Below are positions 63,755 to 64,000 of a stretch of 64,000 nt of DNA, in pieces. Origin of the DNA: Actinobacillus arthritidis (lineage in GTDB: Bacteria > Pseudomonadota > Gammaproteobacteria > Enterobacterales > Pasteurellaceae); NCBI RefSeq assembly GCF_029774155.1, contig NZ_CP103833.1, positions 2,202,747 to 2,266,746 of the forward strand, read 5' to 3'. A program made the translations under genes and the position numbers. Below the pieces are notes generated by a model. The model searched no databases and was not told where the DNA came from. It saw nothing but the letters and a program-made list of their open reading frames with translations. Each line of letters starts with the position of its first letter. The stretch's first letter is position 1.

Positions 63755-64000
63755 AGATTAAACCTTAATACTATGTAAAAAATATTTTTATTATAAAGAT
63801 TAAAAGCAGTAAGCGATAGGAATTTGTTAAAAATATGTGATCTATAACACAGAAAATTGATGACCGATTTGCTAGCTAAAATTTTCGGATCTGTCAATCG
63901 GATAAGCGGTAATTTTTTCGCAAAAATTTACAAGATTTCCACAGGATTTTCAGGTATTATAACCAACCTTTTTCACTCATTTTATTCCTTGGAGCAAATC
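63755..64000 (+). other. Promoter region of a gene beginning just beyond the window
   Basis: GGAG at 63991-63994 sits six bases from the window end, as expected for a start codon at about 64001 on the plus strand. TATTATAACC at about 63955-63964 could be its -10. An uptake-signal half (AAGCGGT) lies at about 63904. I see no gene within these bases. Confidence 0.35.

Overview
The window looks like chromosomal DNA of a Pasteurellaceae species of the Actinobacillus pleuropneumoniae / A. suis type. The DNA-uptake core ACAAGCGGT (the Apl-type uptake signal, not the Haemophilus AAGTGCGGT type) occurs throughout on both strands, often as inverted pairs between genes. Gene order in several places follows the gamma-proteobacterial and Haemophilus pattern: rsmI / lpoA-yraN-diaA-dolP, mobAB / yihD-dsbA, prfA..prmC-sirB1..kdsA, lolCDE, artPIQM. 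The species call is an inference; no rRNA is present.

Layout. 0-3.8 kb: cysPTWA sulfate/thiosulfate ABC importer. 3.9-5.1 kb: a surface lipoprotein gene interrupted by 40-bp tandem repeats that put its start and body in different frames. 5.1-8.2 kb: birA, murB, ompA (all minus). 8.4-12.8 kb: a classical autotransporter and ilvC. 13-16.2 kb: pqiA, then a transglutaminase-like secreted protein with MerT- and MerP-like proteins. 16.3-19.2 kb: artPIQM. 19.3-21.6 kb: a YbhB/PEBP protein, a Na/Ca exchanger and a RelE/HigB-type toxin-antitoxin pair. 21.7-30.6 kb: dsbD, epmC, rsmI, lpoA-yraN-diaA-dolP, dsbA-yihD and a mobA-mobB fusion. 30.6-36.6 kb: accC, accB, an LtaS-like sulfatase-fold membrane protein, aroQ, a small lipoprotein, dapD. 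36.8-38.1 kb: tsuB-tsuA thiosulfate uptake. 38.3-38.9 kb: six tRNAs (three Gly-GCC, three Leu-UAA). 39.2-41.4 kb: uvrD. 41.7-51.7 kb: a giant trimeric autotransporter adhesin with eight tandem units of about 262 residues. 51.8-55 kb: lolCDE. 55.2-61.2 kb: a hydroxyacid dehydrogenase, kdsA, an antitoxin-Fic fusion, sirB1, prmC, a small exported protein and prfA. 61.4-63.8 kb: a triple-rhodanese lipoprotein and a second TsuA-like transporter.

Two themes stand out. One is sulfur: a sulfate ABC importer, TsuAB, and a second TsuA paired with a periplasmic rhodanese. The other is surface variability: three surface-protein genes carry tandem repeats, one out of frame, and the giant adhesin has a T8 tract in the spacer of its predicted promoter.

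Caution: about sixteen conserved genes, several essential in relatives (murB, accB, lolD, prmC), carry one or more single-base indels that split the reading frame. Many are loss of one G at CGG. This looks more like base-calling or assembly error than decay, so I give full gene extents and say where each break lies. Residue counts for these genes assume the break is repaired.
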